From the NCBI GenBank assembly GCA_944390995.1, contig CALXSA010000002.1, forward strand, positions 1-58,481: DNA of 58,481 bases, given 5' to 3'. Source of the DNA: an uncultured Clostridia bacterium. GTDB taxonomy: Bacteria > Bacillota_A > Clostridia > TANB77 > CAG-508. A program made the position numbers and the translations under genes. This document shows positions 58,110 through 58,481 of this stretch, one piece after another. Every line of letters begins with the position of its first letter. The stretch's first letter is position 1. The notes beneath the pieces were generated by a model. The model did no database searches. It saw only the letters and a list, made by a program, of their open reading frames with translations, and had not been told where the DNA came from.

Positions 58110-58286
58110 TTATAATTCATACAGTGCCCTTTGTTCATCGTTTAAATAAATCCTCGTGTGACATACTGGACACTTAAAATACACATTGTCAAATATTGTG
58201 ACTTTTAAATCAGACTTACTAACATACAGCATCGAATTGCAATTCAAACATCTTGCTTTATATGATATTTCTTTTAGTATCTGCAT
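58110..58286 (-). CDS. small zinc-ribbon phage protein
   Basis: 58 residues: ISYKARCLNCNSMLYVSKSDL.., VYFKCPVCHTRIYLNDEQRALYEL. Two CxxC knuckles (13-16 and 39-42) make a rubredoxin-type zinc ribbon. ATG 58286 lies 3 nt from the stop of the next gene. Probably a DNA- or protein-binding accessory of the early operon. Confidence 0.65.
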   Translation of the reverse strand: MQILKEISYKARCLNCNSMLYVSKSDLKVTIFDNVYFKCPVCHTRIYLNDEQRALYEL

Positions 58287-58288
58287 AC

Positions 58289-58481
58289 TTAATTTTCCCC
58301 TTCCACTTTATAGCAATTTGCTTCAAACTCTTCGTGCGTTAGAATTTCTAATAATTCACATCTACTTTTTAAATCTTTTTTTACTGCTTTTAACATTTCT
58401 GTATCATCTATAAAGATATAATCTTTTGTATTAAATTTTGTATCTAACATTACAACTATATCTCCTACTTCTATTAAGTCT
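58289..58481 (-). CDS. phage protein, 5' end outside the window
   Basis: The frame is open from the window edge to TAA 58289-58291, 63 residues visible: DLIEVGDIVVMLDTKFNTKDYIFI.. to ..ILTHEEFEANCYKVEGEN. This end (ILTxExFEANCYKV) is common in clostridial prophage early proteins of unknown function. An AGGAG lies inside it, but the start is beyond 58481. Confidence 0.6.
   Translation of the reverse strand, partial: DLIEVGDIVVMLDTKFNTKDYIFIDDTEMLKAVKKDLKSRCELLEILTHEEFEANCYKVEGEN

Larger units (their letters stand above)
32377..58481. mobile_element. siphovirus-type prophage, right end outside the window
   Basis: A continuous phage module set on the minus strand: regulator, tRNAs, HNH, terminase, portal, protease, HK97 capsid, head-tail connectors, tail tube, tape measure, distal tail, fibres, holins and endolysin. 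It starts next to tRNA-Arg. HK97-type capsid, phi13-type tail tube and a long tape measure mean a long non-contractile tail. The 1147-residue tape measure predicts a tail of roughly 170 nm. Integrase, repressor and replication genes are not seen and should lie right of 58481. Confidence 0.92.

Noticed and set aside
32377..58481. CRISPR array or anti-CRISPR operon
   Set aside because: No regularly spaced repeats are visible, and no gene resembles known anti-CRISPR associated regulators.

Overview
The window is low-GC DNA, with T-rich sense strands, strong GGAGG ribosome sites and short operons. The gene set is that of a strictly anaerobic Clostridia-type Firmicute: class III ribonucleotide reductase (NrdD/NrdG), superoxide reductase, ComEA, CvpA, an LCP cell-wall ligase, a PBP5-type carboxypeptidase and ECF sigma/anti-sigma pairs. 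The sequence does not allow a species call; an uncultured gut clostridium is my inference.

Chromosomal part (1-32376). A UDPGP-family nucleotidyltransferase is followed by a gene-poor stretch that may encode a small RNA, and by a YgjP-like protein that has lost its zinc ligands. The nrdD-nrdG operon lies next to a decayed second nrdD and a divergent Crp/Fnr regulator; both nrdD copies share a duplicated upstream region with a conserved CRP-like site. Next come TspO, DUF2207, a MATE-cytidylate kinase fusion behind a structured leader, and desulfoferrodoxin. From 14.2 to 18.0 kb is a rearranged patch: the end of the desulfoferrodoxin gene is duplicated, an ECF sigma/anti-sigma pair and a response-regulator stub are inserted, and there is one intact and one truncated AAA/DUF4143 ATPase. 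An initiator tRNA, a second ECF sigma/anti-sigma operon with two tandem ECF-like promoters, comEA, a MITE-like element, dacF, and envelope genes (LCP, CvpA, DUF5711, YkvI-like) follow. A GldA/GldF/GldG-like ABC export operon, a GDT1 cation transporter and tRNA-Arg complete this part.

Prophage part (32377-58481, right end outside the window). A siphovirus-type prophage begins directly after tRNA-Arg(TCT). Nearly all genes are on the minus strand, so from right to left they read: small early genes, an ArpU/RinA-like regulator, a tRNA cluster (Met, Gln, Tyr), a broken HNH gene, TerS, TerL, portal, protease, HK97 capsid, connectors, tail tube, chaperone, tape measure, Dit/tail hub, fibres, holins, endolysin, and finally a Panacea toxin-antitoxin pair at the attachment end. 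No integrase is in view; it should lie beyond position 58481.

The most interesting points are: (1) an A9 slippery site at the end of the major capsid gene, from which a -1 slip reads straight into an open 100-codon Ig-like domain; (2) the Panacea module bracketed by two diverged direct repeats that each carry a terminator; (3) a free-standing membrane-protein cargo gene with its own promoter and terminators between the tape measure and Dit genes; (4) a CRP-like operator kept at the class II activator position upstream of both nrdD copies; and (5) a phage tRNA-Met(CAT) with the C1xA72 hallmark of initiators.
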